Assembly (NCBI GenBank): GCA_903945495.1
Contig: CAJAVU010000021.1
Location: 62,001-126,000 of the forward strand
Source of the DNA: an uncultured Flavobacteriales bacterium
GTDB taxonomy: Bacteria > Bacteroidota > Bacteroidia > Flavobacteriales_D > Crocinitomicaceae
Direction: 5' to 3'
Length of the DNA: 64,000 nt
In this document: positions 8,001-16,489 of the stretch, piece after piece
How the letters are laid out: each line of letters starts with the position of its first letter
How positions within the stretch are numbered: position 1 is the first letter of the stretch
Made by a program: the position numbers and the translations under genes
Notes under the pieces: model-generated
What the model saw: only the letters and a program-made list of their open reading frames with translations
Database searches by the model: none
What the model was told of the DNA's origin: nothing

Positions 8001-10175
8001 ATGTTTCGTTTATCATCTGTAGTAGGTCTTTTGTTCATTTCTTTGAGTGCTTTCACACAAAATAATTGGTGTGGAACAGATAAGATTCAGCACGATTTAG
8101 AATTGGCAAATCCTGAATTTAGAAATAAAATGCATCAACGAATGCTGAACGCTTCAACAGGTTGGAGCAATCAAAATGGTGCTATTTCTAAAGTTGCACT
8201 TGACATTCCCGTTGTAGTCCATATCATTCACGACAATGGAATTGGAAATATTACGGATGACCAAGTAAATGATGCACTGCGTATTTTAAATGAAGATTAC
8301 AATCGTCAGAATTCAGATACTGCACAAACAAGAAATACAACCAATGCACCTTTTAAGTCCATTGCTGGAGTAATGGATGTGCATTTTAAATTGGCAAAAT
8401 TAGATCCGAACGGGAATTGCACAAATGGAATTGTCCGTGTGAATGCTCCGAGCTTAACCTACAACGCTAACGACGATTGTAAGTTCTCATCGAATGGTGG
8501 TTCTGACCAATGGCCAATGGACCAATACTTAAATATTTGGGTCGTTAATACAATTGAAAACTCTGGAGCTGGAACGATCCTGGGCTATGCCTATCTTCCT
8601 TATTGGCCAAATGGAGCAAATTATGGAATTCTTATTCGCAATGATGCATTTGGAACAATAGGGACAGCAAGTAATGCAGATGGAAGAACATTAACGCATG
8701 AAATGGGGCATTTACTTGGTTTGCAACATATTTTCGATGCTGGATGGAGCGGAACAACAGGATGTCATTCCAATGATTGTTTTGCGAATGGCGACTATTG
8801 TTGCGATACGCCGCCTCAAGCTGCGGCAAATTGGAGTTGTTCACAAACTTACAACAGTTGCAATGACGTGCCTACAAACGATGCTTTTGGCTACGATGTG
8901 GTTGATCAAATAGAAAATTACATGAGCTACAATGCTTGTCAAAATATGTTTTCGAGAGATCAAGCTGGAATCATGCAACAGAATTTTATTGATATTTCCT
9001 TTTTGGCAAATATGGTAACCCAACAAAACATAACTGCAACGGGTATTAATGCTGCAGCGGTATTGTGTAATGCTGATTTTGATGCCAATCAAGTTCAACT
9101 ATGTATGGGTGACTCGGTTCAATTCACAGATCATTCGTATCACAACCCAACAACATGGAATTGGACAATTTCTCCTGGAGTTGTTAATGTGGATTATGCT
9201 TTTCTTGCCGGTACTTCAGCCACAAGTCAAAATCCGAAAATTGTATTCCTCAATTCAGCGAAATATCAAATTAAACTAGATGTATCCGATGGTGTGACAT
9301 CCCTTTCAGAAACGAAACCTAGTTATATCAATGTGCTGCCAACAGCAATGAATCTACCTTTTCATGAAGGTTTTGAAACTGTGACAAACTTAAGTAACGA
9401 AGAAAATTGGGTGATTGGCAACATCCAAAATAATGCAGCTTTTGAACTTGCGACGAACGCAGGTCATTCGGGAACAAAAAGTGCCAAATTGATGAATTTT
9501 AATCAACCAGTTGAAAGTATAGACGAATTGGCGTCAAGTGCAATTGATTTGTCAAATCTGAATGTAACAGACCCTTTAACCTTAAGTTTCCGTTATGCTT
9601 ACCGTAAACGAATTTCTTCAAATGAAGAATGGTTGCGCGTTTATGTTTCAGATGATTGTGGCGACTCTTGGGTTCCTCGCAAAACGATTCATGGAAGTGA
9701 TTTATCTTCAATGACATCTGCAACATCATGGACTCCTTCGTCTGCATCAGATTGGACAACCGTTCATATGGTGAATATCACTTCTTTCTTCTATGTTGAG
9801 AATTTCCGTTTCAAATTTGAATTTACTAGTGATAATGGAAACAATATTTTCCTTGACGATATCAATTTATACACAGGTCCACCCTCAGATGATATCGTAT
9901 TGGGTCTTCCAGAAAACGAAGAAATATCCAACTTGCAACTCTTCCCGAATCCAAGTAATGGTGAAGCAACACTTTTATTTGAATTGTCAAATGCAACGAA
10001 TTCACACATTCAAATCACAGCAATTGACGGAACGATTGTTCAAGAACATACAATTGCTTCTGCAATGGGTAAAAACATGGTCTTGCTAAATGCGGAGAAC
10101 TTGCGTCAAGGAATGTACTTCTTGCGTTTAACAAACGGAAAATCACAAATCGTATTACCATGGATTATTGAGTAA
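8001..10175 (+). CDS. Secreted M43 metalloprotease with T9SS domain (tandem paralogue)
   Basis: 724 residues from ATG 8001 (MFRLSSVVGLLFISLSAFTQ signal peptide). The ATG at 7953 lies inside the preceding terminator hairpin and is rejected. Architecture matches the upstream gene: zinc motif HEMGHLLGLQH at residues 233-243, Met-turn region NYMSYNACQNMF, a PKD-like segment with NWTISPG, the SATSWTPSSASDW jelly-roll region, and a C-terminal sorting domain beginning LFPNPSNGEATLLF near residue 644. The two proteins are most alike over their C-terminal halves, pointing to tandem duplication with divergence of the catalytic half. The gene's last 11 bases overlap the end of hemD on the other strand. 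Confidence 0.87.
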   Translation: MFRLSSVVGLLFISLSAFTQNNWCGTDKIQHDLELANPEFRNKMHQRMLNASTGWSNQNGAISKVALDIPVVVHIIHDNGIGNITDDQVNDALRILNEDYNRQNSDTAQTRNTTNAPFKSIAGVMDVHFKLAKLDPNGNCTNGIVRVNAPSLTYNANDDCKFSSNGGSDQWPMDQYLNIWVVNTIENSGAGTILGYAYLPYWPNGANYGILIRNDAFGTIGTASNADGRTLTHEMGHLLGLQHIFDAGWSGTTGCHSNDCFANGDYCCDTPPQAAANWSCSQTYNSCNDVPTNDAFGYDVVDQIENYMSYNACQNMFSRDQAGIMQQNFIDISFLANMVTQQNITATGINAAAVLCNADFDANQVQLCMGDSVQFTDHSYHNPTTWNWTISPGVVNVDYAFLAGTSATSQNPKIVFLNSAKYQIKLDVSDGVTSLSETKPSYINVLPTAMNLPFHEGFETVTNLSNEENWVIGNIQNNAAFELATNAGHSGTKSAKLMNFNQPVESIDELASSAIDLSNLNVTDPLTLSFRYAYRKRISSNEEWLRVYVSDDCGDSWVPRKTIHGSDLSSMTSATSWTPSSASDWTTVHMVNITSFFYVENFRFKFEFTSDNGNNIFLDDINLYTGPPSDDIVLGLPENEEISNLQLFPNPSNGEATLLFELSNATNSHIQITAIDGTIVQEHTIASAMGKNMVLLNAENLRQGMYFLRLTNGKSQIVLPWIIE

Positions 10176-10830
10176 TCAACTTATTTAAAACGCTGATTAA
10201 TTCTAATTCTGTTGATGTTGTTAAAGTTGATGTTGCTTGAATTTCGCTATCAATCATGGCTTGAAAGGTCGTGTTTCCCCAAGCGATTGTTTGCTGTGGC
10301 ACCTTATTTCTAGCCAGTAAAAAACTTTCAAGATTTGATGGACTTGTAAAAATGGCCAAATCAAGGTTCACTAGTTGGCTTTCCTTTGCACGTGTTTCAT
10401 AAACAATTACTTTCTCGCTTTGATTCTCAGGAATAACTTTAACAATTGATTCTTTCGATACGCTAGAAATGGGAAACAAAACACGGCGATCTCCCAACCA
10501 GGTTTTAAAATCCTCTCCTACTTCAGTTGGATTTCCCGCTTTCTTTCCAACAAATGAAACTTTTAGGTTTAATTCGCTCAACTTTTCAGCGGTAGTTTCT
10601 CCAATGCAAGCGATTTCAACTCCATTTGGTAAAGAATATTTAGATAAAAAGAAAGATGCAGCGCGAACACTTCCGAAGAAAACAACCTCAAATGGTTTTT
10701 TCACCTCAAAGGAAACCGCTGAAAACTGAATGCACGATTGCGCAATCAAGTCAATCGAATGTTCAGCACAAAATGCAGGCAAATGCGCTAATTCAGTAAG
10801 ATCTTTTGATATAAAGATGCGTTTAATCAA
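10165..10830 (-). CDS. hemD: Uroporphyrinogen-III synthase
   Basis: 221 residues, last gene of a hemA-hemC-hemD run. HemD proteins diverge strongly, but this one shows the family landmarks: FFGSVRAASFF in the first domain, IGETTAEKL in the hinge region, KVIVYETRAKE, and FTSPSNLESFL in the second domain. It would cyclise hydroxymethylbilane with inversion of ring D. The start overlaps the end of hemC by eight bases, suggesting coupled translation. The stop overlaps the convergent metalloprotease gene. Confidence 0.85.
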   Translation of the reverse strand: MIKRIFISKDLTELAHLPAFCAEHSIDLIAQSCIQFSAVSFEVKKPFEVVFFGSVRAASFFLSKYSLPNGVEIACIGETTAEKLSELNLKVSFVGKKAGNPTEVGEDFKTWLGDRRVLFPISSVSKESIVKVIPENQSEKVIVYETRAKESQLVNLDLAIFTSPSNLESFLLARNKVPQQTIAWGNTTFQAMIDSEIQATSTLTTSTELELISVLNKLITQ

Positions 10831-11725
10831 GTTCTTCTTGTGCAGCAGCGTTCAAATCTTCCACGATAATTTCAGCTAAATCGTCTAAATTATCAGTGCT
10901 GTATTCGTACCAGTTCGAACCATTTTCCCAATTCGAAGAATACGAAACATAAACGATTTCATTCTCGTCACAGTAAACACCAAGCGGCAATTGACAACCA
11001 CCCTGCATCAAATTCAACACTTTACGTTCAACTGCAATGCGTTTTTGAACTTCTGGGTGATTCATTTTTTGTAAAGTTTCGAACAACACTGTATCCGACT
11101 CACGAATTTGTAAAGCCAAAACACCTTGTGCTGGAGCTGGAACAAATTCAGTTGGATCCATTACAAACACTTCAAATTCAGATAAATCGATTTCCAAACG
11201 ATCTACTCCCGCTTTCGCTAGAAGAATCGCATCGTATTGATTATCGCGCAATTTTTGGATGCGTGTAGGAACATTTCCACGTAAATCGCGGATTTGAACA
11301 TCATCTCTAAAACGCAACACTTGTGATTTTCTGCGCGCTGAAGACGTTCCAACAATCGCATTTTCTTTCAAGTTCCACACTTTAGAGGTATCAACAGAAC
11401 CTTTTGCGATCAATAACAAATCCGCTGGATCTTCGCGTTCTGATACACAAGCAATTTTCAAACCTTCTGGCTGATTCGTTTCCAAATCCTTGTGCGAATG
11501 CACGGCCAAATCGATGGTATTGTCCAACAATGCTTGTTCAATTTCTTTGGTGAAAAATCCTTTCCCCTCCAATTTATCAAAGCTCAAATGCTGAATCGCA
11601 TCTCCTTGTGTTGTAATAATTGTGATATCTACCGAACAACCTAAATTTTCAAGTTGTCGTTTAACGTGGTTGGCTTGCCATAATGCTAAATCGCTTCCGC
11701 GAGAACCAATTCGAATGTGTTGCAT
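10823..11725 (-). CDS. hemC: Hydroxymethylbilane synthase (porphobilinogen deaminase)
   Basis: 300 residues. The N terminus IRIGSRGSDLALWQA, the substrate-binding HSHKDLETNQPEGL, GTSSARRKSQVL and RDLRGNVPTRIQKL are diagnostic. The dipyrromethane cofactor attaches to C244 in MQGGCQLPLG. The enzyme polymerises four porphobilinogen units into hydroxymethylbilane. It sits between hemA (3-base gap) and hemD (8-base overlap), giving three consecutive tetrapyrrole enzymes; hemB and hemL are not in this window. Confidence 0.95.
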   Translation of the reverse strand: MQHIRIGSRGSDLALWQANHVKRQLENLGCSVDITIITTQGDAIQHLSFDKLEGKGFFTKEIEQALLDNTIDLAVHSHKDLETNQPEGLKIACVSEREDPADLLLIAKGSVDTSKVWNLKENAIVGTSSARRKSQVLRFRDDVQIRDLRGNVPTRIQKLRDNQYDAILLAKAGVDRLEIDLSEFEVFVMDPTEFVPAPAQGVLALQIRESDTVLFETLQKMNHPEVQKRIAVERKVLNLMQGGCQLPLGVYCDENEIVYVSYSSNWENGSNWYEYSTDNLDDLAEIIVEDLNAAAQEELD

Positions 11726-11728
11726 GTG

Positions 11729-13015
11729 TTATTTTTTAAGTAGAATTTCCTTCGCCATTAACATCGGCATGCTCATGTATTTTTTCTCCATGTAGCCAAG
11801 AATTTTCTCTAATACTTCTTTTGAATTATCATCCAAGGTTGCCATTTCATTTTTGAAAACCTCATTGATTGCTGTTGCTTTAATTTCCTTCACTTTCTGA
11901 GGAACATCACGCATGGCTAATTCAACCGTGCGCACTTTTTGAATGTGCTTGAATTCATAAATTGCCTCTGCAATAATTTCTTCAACGTGTTGAATTTCTT
12001 TAGAACGCTCTTTCAAGTTCGCATTTGAAATTTTCTGTAAAACATCAACTGAAATATGCGTCACTTTGTGATCGATGACAATTTGTGGGTGTAAATCTTG
12101 CGGCAAAGCAATGTCAATTACCACTTTACGACTTTCTTCTCCTTGCAATAATTGCGTGTATAATTCCGGTGTGATAACATGTGTATCGGCTCCTGTACAA
12201 GCAATGATGATATCAAAGCCTTCTGTATATGTTGCTAAATCAGACAAAGGTAAACCACGACCATTCAAATCATTTGCTAAGGCTACTGCTTTTTCAAGGG
12301 TACGATTGAAGACCACAAATTTCTTGAAACCATGTTTACGCAAGAAACGACTCATGTTGGTATTTGTCACACCTGCTCCAATAATCAAGATACGCGCATC
12401 CAATGGAATGTTCATATCGCGTAATTTGTGATACGCCAACGATACAACCGATACAGGTTTTGTTGCAATACTCGTTTCTGTGTACACACGTTTCGCCGTT
12501 TCAATTGTGTGACGAATCACCAAACGAATAAAATCACCCGTTAAATTCAATTTTTTACTTGAATCGAATGCATTTCTAACTTGTGTGATGATTTCGCGCT
12601 CCCCAACAATCATTGAATCGATGGATGAAGCAACTGCCAACATGTGTTCTACTCCAGAAATTCCTTTGTAAATATCACCTCTATGCGCAAAATGACCGAT
12701 TTGATCGCGTGTAAAATTTGGATACAATGTTTCAAAAAACTTCATCAAGAAATGAAATTCCACTTCTTTTTCGGTACAAAAGATGAATTCCACGCGATTA
12801 CACGTCGATAAAAACATCAATTCTTCCAGCTGTAAAGCTTCTTTTAATTTTCCAAGACGTTCTTCCTGATTGCTATCATCTATGTGTAAAAGCCCGACAT
12901 CATTGACATCTAGGTTTCTATGCGTGAACGCTATTATGTTGAATTGTTCTAACACCTCTGAATTTTCTCTAATCTGAACTGCAAATTTGCATTCTTCAAC
13001 TAAATAATTTGTCAT
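11729..13015 (-). CDS. hemA: Glutamyl-tRNA reductase
   Basis: 428 residues, first gene of the hemACD run. The catalytic cysteine is C72 in STCNRVEF, followed by the conserved SSIDSMIVGEREIITQVR segment and the NADPH-binding ILIIGAGVTN motif; a C-terminal helical dimerisation region completes the usual three domains. It reduces glutamyl-tRNA to glutamate-1-semialdehyde, the entry to tetrapyrrole synthesis by the C5 pathway. The N terminus is about 20 residues longer than in many homologues. The divergent RDD gene starts 134 bases away. Confidence 0.95.
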   Translation of the reverse strand: MTNYLVEECKFAVQIRENSEVLEQFNIIAFTHRNLDVNDVGLLHIDDSNQEERLGKLKEALQLEELMFLSTCNRVEFIFCTEKEVEFHFLMKFFETLYPNFTRDQIGHFAHRGDIYKGISGVEHMLAVASSIDSMIVGEREIITQVRNAFDSSKKLNLTGDFIRLVIRHTIETAKRVYTETSIATKPVSVVSLAYHKLRDMNIPLDARILIIGAGVTNTNMSRFLRKHGFKKFVVFNRTLEKAVALANDLNGRGLPLSDLATYTEGFDIIIACTGADTHVITPELYTQLLQGEESRKVVIDIALPQDLHPQIVIDHKVTHISVDVLQKISNANLKERSKEIQHVEEIIAEAIYEFKHIQKVRTVELAMRDVPQKVKEIKATAINEVFKNEMATLDDNSKEVLEKILGYMEKKYMSMPMLMAKEILLKK

Positions 13016-13149
13016 AAAACTGTCAGAAAGCCTTATTTAGAATGTATTTAAATTTCACGTATATGTGCCCAAATCATTGCTCATTTGAAAAAAATGATGT
13101 AGACAAAAATTCAAAGAAAAAATGTATCTTTAGCTGATTAAATTTTTGA

Positions 13150-13917
13150 ATGAAAACAATCGAATTCGAATCGGCTCAACATGTAAAAGTTGAATATGAA
13201 TTGGCAACTACCTTGCAACGCACTGCTGCTGCCTTAATTGATATGATCCTATTCATTATCTATTTCTTCATTGTAATGGCTGCAGTTGGTATCGATTCAT
13301 TCATTACCGATCCTGGTACATCCTTGTTTATTCATTTATTGATCATCAAAATTCCATGGATTTTCTATAATCCGTTCATCGAATACGTTACACACGGACA
13401 AAGTTTAGGAAAATATATTGTGGGGATTCGCGTCGTGAAAATGACAGGTGAACGCCTCGGTTTGAAGGAAGTGTTTACACGTTGGTTATTCAAAGGTGAT
13501 TTCTTGTGGATTAGTGCCGACTTCTTTGTGTTATTCTGGTTTGGGATTGGTGTTTTGGGTGTCATTTTTTCTGCAACGGCAGAGAAACGTCAACGCATGG
13601 GAGATGTTATGGCCAATACAGTTGTCATCAAGAAAAAAACAAGTACTGTTTATACCCTACGCGATATTTTAGCGATAAAAAGCACGGAAAATCATCAAGC
13701 TACATATCCTGAAGTTACACGTTTAACGGATGAAGACATGCTTTTGATTAAGAATACCATTCAACGCGTACAAAAATACCCGAATGAGGAAACAAAGAAA
13801 TTTGCCATTGAACTAGCGGATGAAACTGCTCGTTTATTAGGTTTAACAGAAACACCTCAAAAAAGAATGGAATTTTTGCAAACTTTGTTGCAAGATTATG
13901 TCGTATTGACACGTTAA
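13150..13917 (+). CDS. RDD-family membrane protein
   Basis: 255 residues. The RDD hallmark is present: an early LQRTAAALIDMI with Arg-Ala-Asp features leading into the first membrane helix, a helix around residues 60-75, then HGQSLGKYIVGIRVVK, a third helix near 120-145, and RQRMGDVMANTVVIKKK. About 85 soluble residues follow with no recognised domain. Function is unknown; some RDD proteins are Na+/H+ antiporters. A TATCTTTA element at 13125-13132 sits 17 bases before the ATG and is a near match to the Bacteroidota -7 box. rsmI follows after nine bases. Confidence 0.75.
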   Translation: MKTIEFESAQHVKVEYELATTLQRTAAALIDMILFIIYFFIVMAAVGIDSFITDPGTSLFIHLLIIKIPWIFYNPFIEYVTHGQSLGKYIVGIRVVKMTGERLGLKEVFTRWLFKGDFLWISADFFVLFWFGIGVLGVIFSATAEKRQRMGDVMANTVVIKKKTSTVYTLRDILAIKSTENHQATYPEVTRLTDEDMLLIKNTIQRVQKYPNEETKKFAIELADETARLLGLTETPQKRMEFLQTLLQDYVVLTR

Positions 13918-13926
13918 AATTCACTT

Positions 13927-14601
13927 ATGCCAAAATTATGTTTAGTTCCGACTCCAATCGGTAATTTGGAAGATATTACACTACGTGCAATTCGCATGTT
14001 CAAGGAATGTGATGTCATTTTTGCAGAAGATACACGTGTGACAAAAAAACTATTGAATCACTTAGAAATCAATAAACAAGTATTGCCATTTCATGCACAC
14101 AATGAGCACAAAATGTTGCAATCCACGATTGATCGCATCAAATCAAATGCATTAACAGTTTTAGTTTCGGATGCTGGAACACCTGGCATTTCAGATCCTG
14201 GATTTTTATTGACACGCGAATGTGTCAATGCTGGAATTGACTTGGAATGTTTACCTGGTCCAACAGCTTTTGTTCCCGCACTTGTTGCCAGTGGTTTTCC
14301 GTGCGATAAATTTGTATTCGAAGGATTTCTACCCCATAAAAAAGGACGTCAAACACGCTTAAAACTGTTAGCAGAAGAAGAACGAACTGTCATTTTATAC
14401 GAATCACCGCATCGTTTGGTGAAATGCCTTGGGCAACTAGAAGAGTTTTTTAGTCCTGAACGAAATGTGTGTGTTGTCCGAGAGATTTCAAAGTTTTTTG
14501 AAGAATACAAACGCGGAACAGCATCAGAGGTGAAAGCCTATTACGAACAACATCCACCAAAAGGTGAAATCGTCATCATAATTGAAGGAAAAAATGACTA
14601 A
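13927..14601 (+). CDS. rsmI: 16S rRNA (cytidine1402-2'-O)-methyltransferase
   Basis: 224 residues, matching the family core without long extensions. The SAM-binding tetrapyrrole-methylase-fold motifs are all present: LVPTPIGNLEDITLRA at the N terminus, EDTRVTKKLL, VSDAGTPGISDPG, CLPGPTAFVPAL and FEGFLPHKKGR. It methylates the 2'-OH of C1402 in 16S rRNA. The last eight bases overlap the start of the oxidoreductase gene downstream. Confidence 0.93.
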   Translation: MPKLCLVPTPIGNLEDITLRAIRMFKECDVIFAEDTRVTKKLLNHLEINKQVLPFHAHNEHKMLQSTIDRIKSNALTVLVSDAGTPGISDPGFLLTRECVNAGIDLECLPGPTAFVPALVASGFPCDKFVFEGFLPHKKGRQTRLKLLAEEERTVILYESPHRLVKCLGQLEEFFSPERNVCVVREISKFFEEYKRGTASEVKAYYEQHPPKGEIVIIIEGKND

Positions 14602-15631
14602 AATCAACACAGAAGCAATTGTACTTGTAAAAAATGGTGCTGCTGAAAGTGCCTTTGAGCGCAGAGCAATTACATTGGACGGGCCAAAACCGAAAGAAGT
14701 GGTTATCGAAAGTGAAGCGTTTGGATTGAATTATGCGGATGTGATGTCGCGTATTGGTTTGTACCGTGAAGCGCCACCTTTGCCTTGTGTTGTTGGATAT
14801 GAACTTGTTGGAAAAATTACCCAAGTTGGTTCTGAGGTAGATCCAAGTTTAATTGGAACCCGTGTTTTAGCATTTTGCCGTTTTGGAGGTTATGCAAAGC
14901 ATGTTGTCACGTATGATTATGCTGTTGTTCCGATTCATGAAATGCCAGCCGAAGAAGCTATGGTGTTGTGTACGCAAGCCGTAACTGCATTTTACATGGC
15001 TGATTATTTGGCGCCAATTCACGAAGGTGATAAAGTGCTAATTCACGCTGCTGCCGGTGGTGTTGGAACGATTTTAATTCAGTTAGCGAAATTGAAAGGC
15101 GCAGAAGTGTTCGCCAAAATTGGTGATGAACGTAAAGCGGAGCTGGTAAAGAAATTAGGAGCAGATCACGTCATCAATTACACCAAAAGTGATTATGCTG
15201 AGCAAATCAATCAACTCTTGAAAGGTGATCGCTTGGATACTAGTTTTAATCCAGTTGCAGGTTCAACTTACAAAAAAGACATGGCGCTTGTTGGATCAGG
15301 TGGAAAAGTCATTTTGTTTGGTGGCTCAGAATTATCATCTGGAAAATGGGGTTTCTTCTCGCAATTGAACTTTGTGCGTAAAATGGGGCTTGTTCTACCA
15401 ATTGGATTGATGATGCGTTCGAAAAATATTCTTGGCGTAAACATGCTGAAAATTGCAGATAACCGTCCAAAAGTATTGGCAAATTGTTTGAATGAAGTCG
15501 TTAAATTGCATCAAGAAGGTAAACTACAGCCACAAGTTGGTGGAACTTACACAATCGACAAAGTAGCCGAAGCACACGCCGCTTTGGAAAACGGAAAAAC
15601 AACAGGAAAATTAACGGTATTCTGGGATTAG
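14594..15631 (+). CDS. Zinc-type alcohol dehydrogenase / quinone oxidoreductase (VAT-1-like)
   Basis: 345 residues from ATG 14594; a TTG at 14582 is possible but lies deeper inside rsmI. A GroES-like N-terminal domain (FGLNYADVMSRIGLY, then VVGYELVGKI) is followed by a Rossmann domain with AAAGGVGTILIQLA near residue 153. Structural-zinc cysteines are not evident, which fits the quinone-oxidoreductase/VAT-1 branch of NADPH-dependent MDR enzymes. Substrate unknown. It overlaps rsmI by eight bases, so the two are probably co-transcribed although no pathway link is obvious. Confidence 0.8.
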   Translation: MTKINTEAIVLVKNGAAESAFERRAITLDGPKPKEVVIESEAFGLNYADVMSRIGLYREAPPLPCVVGYELVGKITQVGSEVDPSLIGTRVLAFCRFGGYAKHVVTYDYAVVPIHEMPAEEAMVLCTQAVTAFYMADYLAPIHEGDKVLIHAAAGGVGTILIQLAKLKGAEVFAKIGDERKAELVKKLGADHVINYTKSDYAEQINQLLKGDRLDTSFNPVAGSTYKKDMALVGSGGKVILFGGSELSSGKWGFFSQLNFVRKMGLVLPIGLMMRSKNILGVNMLKIADNRPKVLANCLNEVVKLHQEGKLQPQVGGTYTIDKVAEAHAALENGKTTGKLTVFWD

Positions 15632-15666
15632 TAAGTTGAGTTCGAAAATCAATTCGTAACGAAAAT

Positions 15667-15695
15667 AATCTTCAATTTGCAATCTTCAATCTTCA
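15667..15695. repeat. AATCTTCA short intergenic repeat
   Basis: AATCTTCA occurs three times, starting at 15667, 15681 and 15688 (offsets of 14 and 7 bases), in the space between the oxidoreductase gene and the convergent lipoprotein gene. It is not part of a gene. A second 7/14-base-period tract occurs at 33483. Confidence 0.6.
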
Positions 15696-15700
15696 TTTCA

Positions 15701-16234
15701 TTAAGGTGCTGGCGGACCAACATACTCAATACATGCATTTGTTCCAACCCAACATTTTGCTTTTTGACGGTATTCGATTGTCGTGTCATTTTCAACCGTG
15801 AAATACATATCAGCGGTGTTTTTCCATGTTTGATAACAATCAGTTCCTTTAACTCTATAATTTTTATCTTCCAATGGTGCATTCTTTTTCATGAATTCTT
15901 CCAAGGACAAAAATTTATCCGCTTGAACCAATATATAGTTTCCAATAGGTAAATTAAACGTTGCATTTCCTTCAACATCCAAAGTGATTTCTTTGTAGAT
16001 TTCCATTCCTTCGGTAAAGGTTTTTCCTTTAAGAATGTTGAACTTTTCGAATTTCATTGATTCATAGTAACCAGCTGCAACATCCGGATTTGGACGTGCT
16101 CCTCCACAATATGGTTTGTGTACATTTCCGTGGAAATTAATCACTTTCATTGAAGGATCTGTATCATTCTTTTTAGCGGTTCCACAAGCAACAGTGAACG
16201 CTAATGCAGCAAATAGAGCGATTCGAAAAATCAT
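15701..16234 (-). CDS. Lipoprotein of unknown function
   Basis: 177 residues. The N terminus MIFRIALFAALAFTVACGT is a lipoprotein signal with the acylated cysteine at residue 17. The mature part contains paired cysteines (CGGARPNPD, CYQTWKN, CWVGTNACIEY) and a beta-rich middle with an LPIGNYILVQADKF segment resembling carboxypeptidase-regulatory or SpaA-like beta-sandwiches. I do not recognise a family. A TATCTTTG -7 box lies 17 bases before the start. Confidence 0.6.
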   Translation of the reverse strand: MIFRIALFAALAFTVACGTAKKNDTDPSMKVINFHGNVHKPYCGGARPNPDVAAGYYESMKFEKFNILKGKTFTEGMEIYKEITLDVEGNATFNLPIGNYILVQADKFLSLEEFMKKNAPLEDKNYRVKGTDCYQTWKNTADMYFTVENDTTIEYRQKAKCWVGTNACIEYVGPPAP

Positions 16235-16251
16235 AATTCAAGTATTTAAAA

Positions 16252-16259
16252 CAAAGATA
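16252..16259 (-). promoter_or_regulatory. -7 promoter element of the 177-residue lipoprotein gene
   Basis: TATCTTTG read on the minus strand is an exact match to the Bacteroidota TAnnTTTG box, 17 bases before ATG 16234. No clear -33 TTTG was seen. Confidence 0.5.
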
Positions 16260-16422
16260 ATCAATTTAGTGAAGTGGCTAAATCTCAAAAATGAATCTAA
16301 CGCAAGTTTCCTCATCCAACACTATTTATAAATCGATGTCTAATACAAAAGCGCAAAGAACAGTTAGCAATTAAAGCAAGACAAAAAATTAGCATTTAAT
16401 TCTCTTGAATATTGAAACCAAT

Positions 16423-16456
16423 GTTGCACACATTCAGATAATTTACGTTAATTTTG
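16423..16456 (+). promoter_or_regulatory. Bacteroidota-type promoter of the aldehyde dehydrogenase gene
   Basis: GTTG at 16423-16426 and TAATTTTG at 16449-16456 fit the -33/-7 pattern (TTTG, then TAnnTTTG) with a 22-base gap. The ATG is 33 bases downstream of the -7 box. Confidence 0.5.
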
Positions 16457-16489
16457 TAACACTTTTTAATCATTAAAATAAAACACCAG

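Noticed and set aside
15632-15700. AATCTTCA tract as a CRISPR remnant
   Set aside because: The units are only eight bases with no spacers of regular length and no cas genes nearby.
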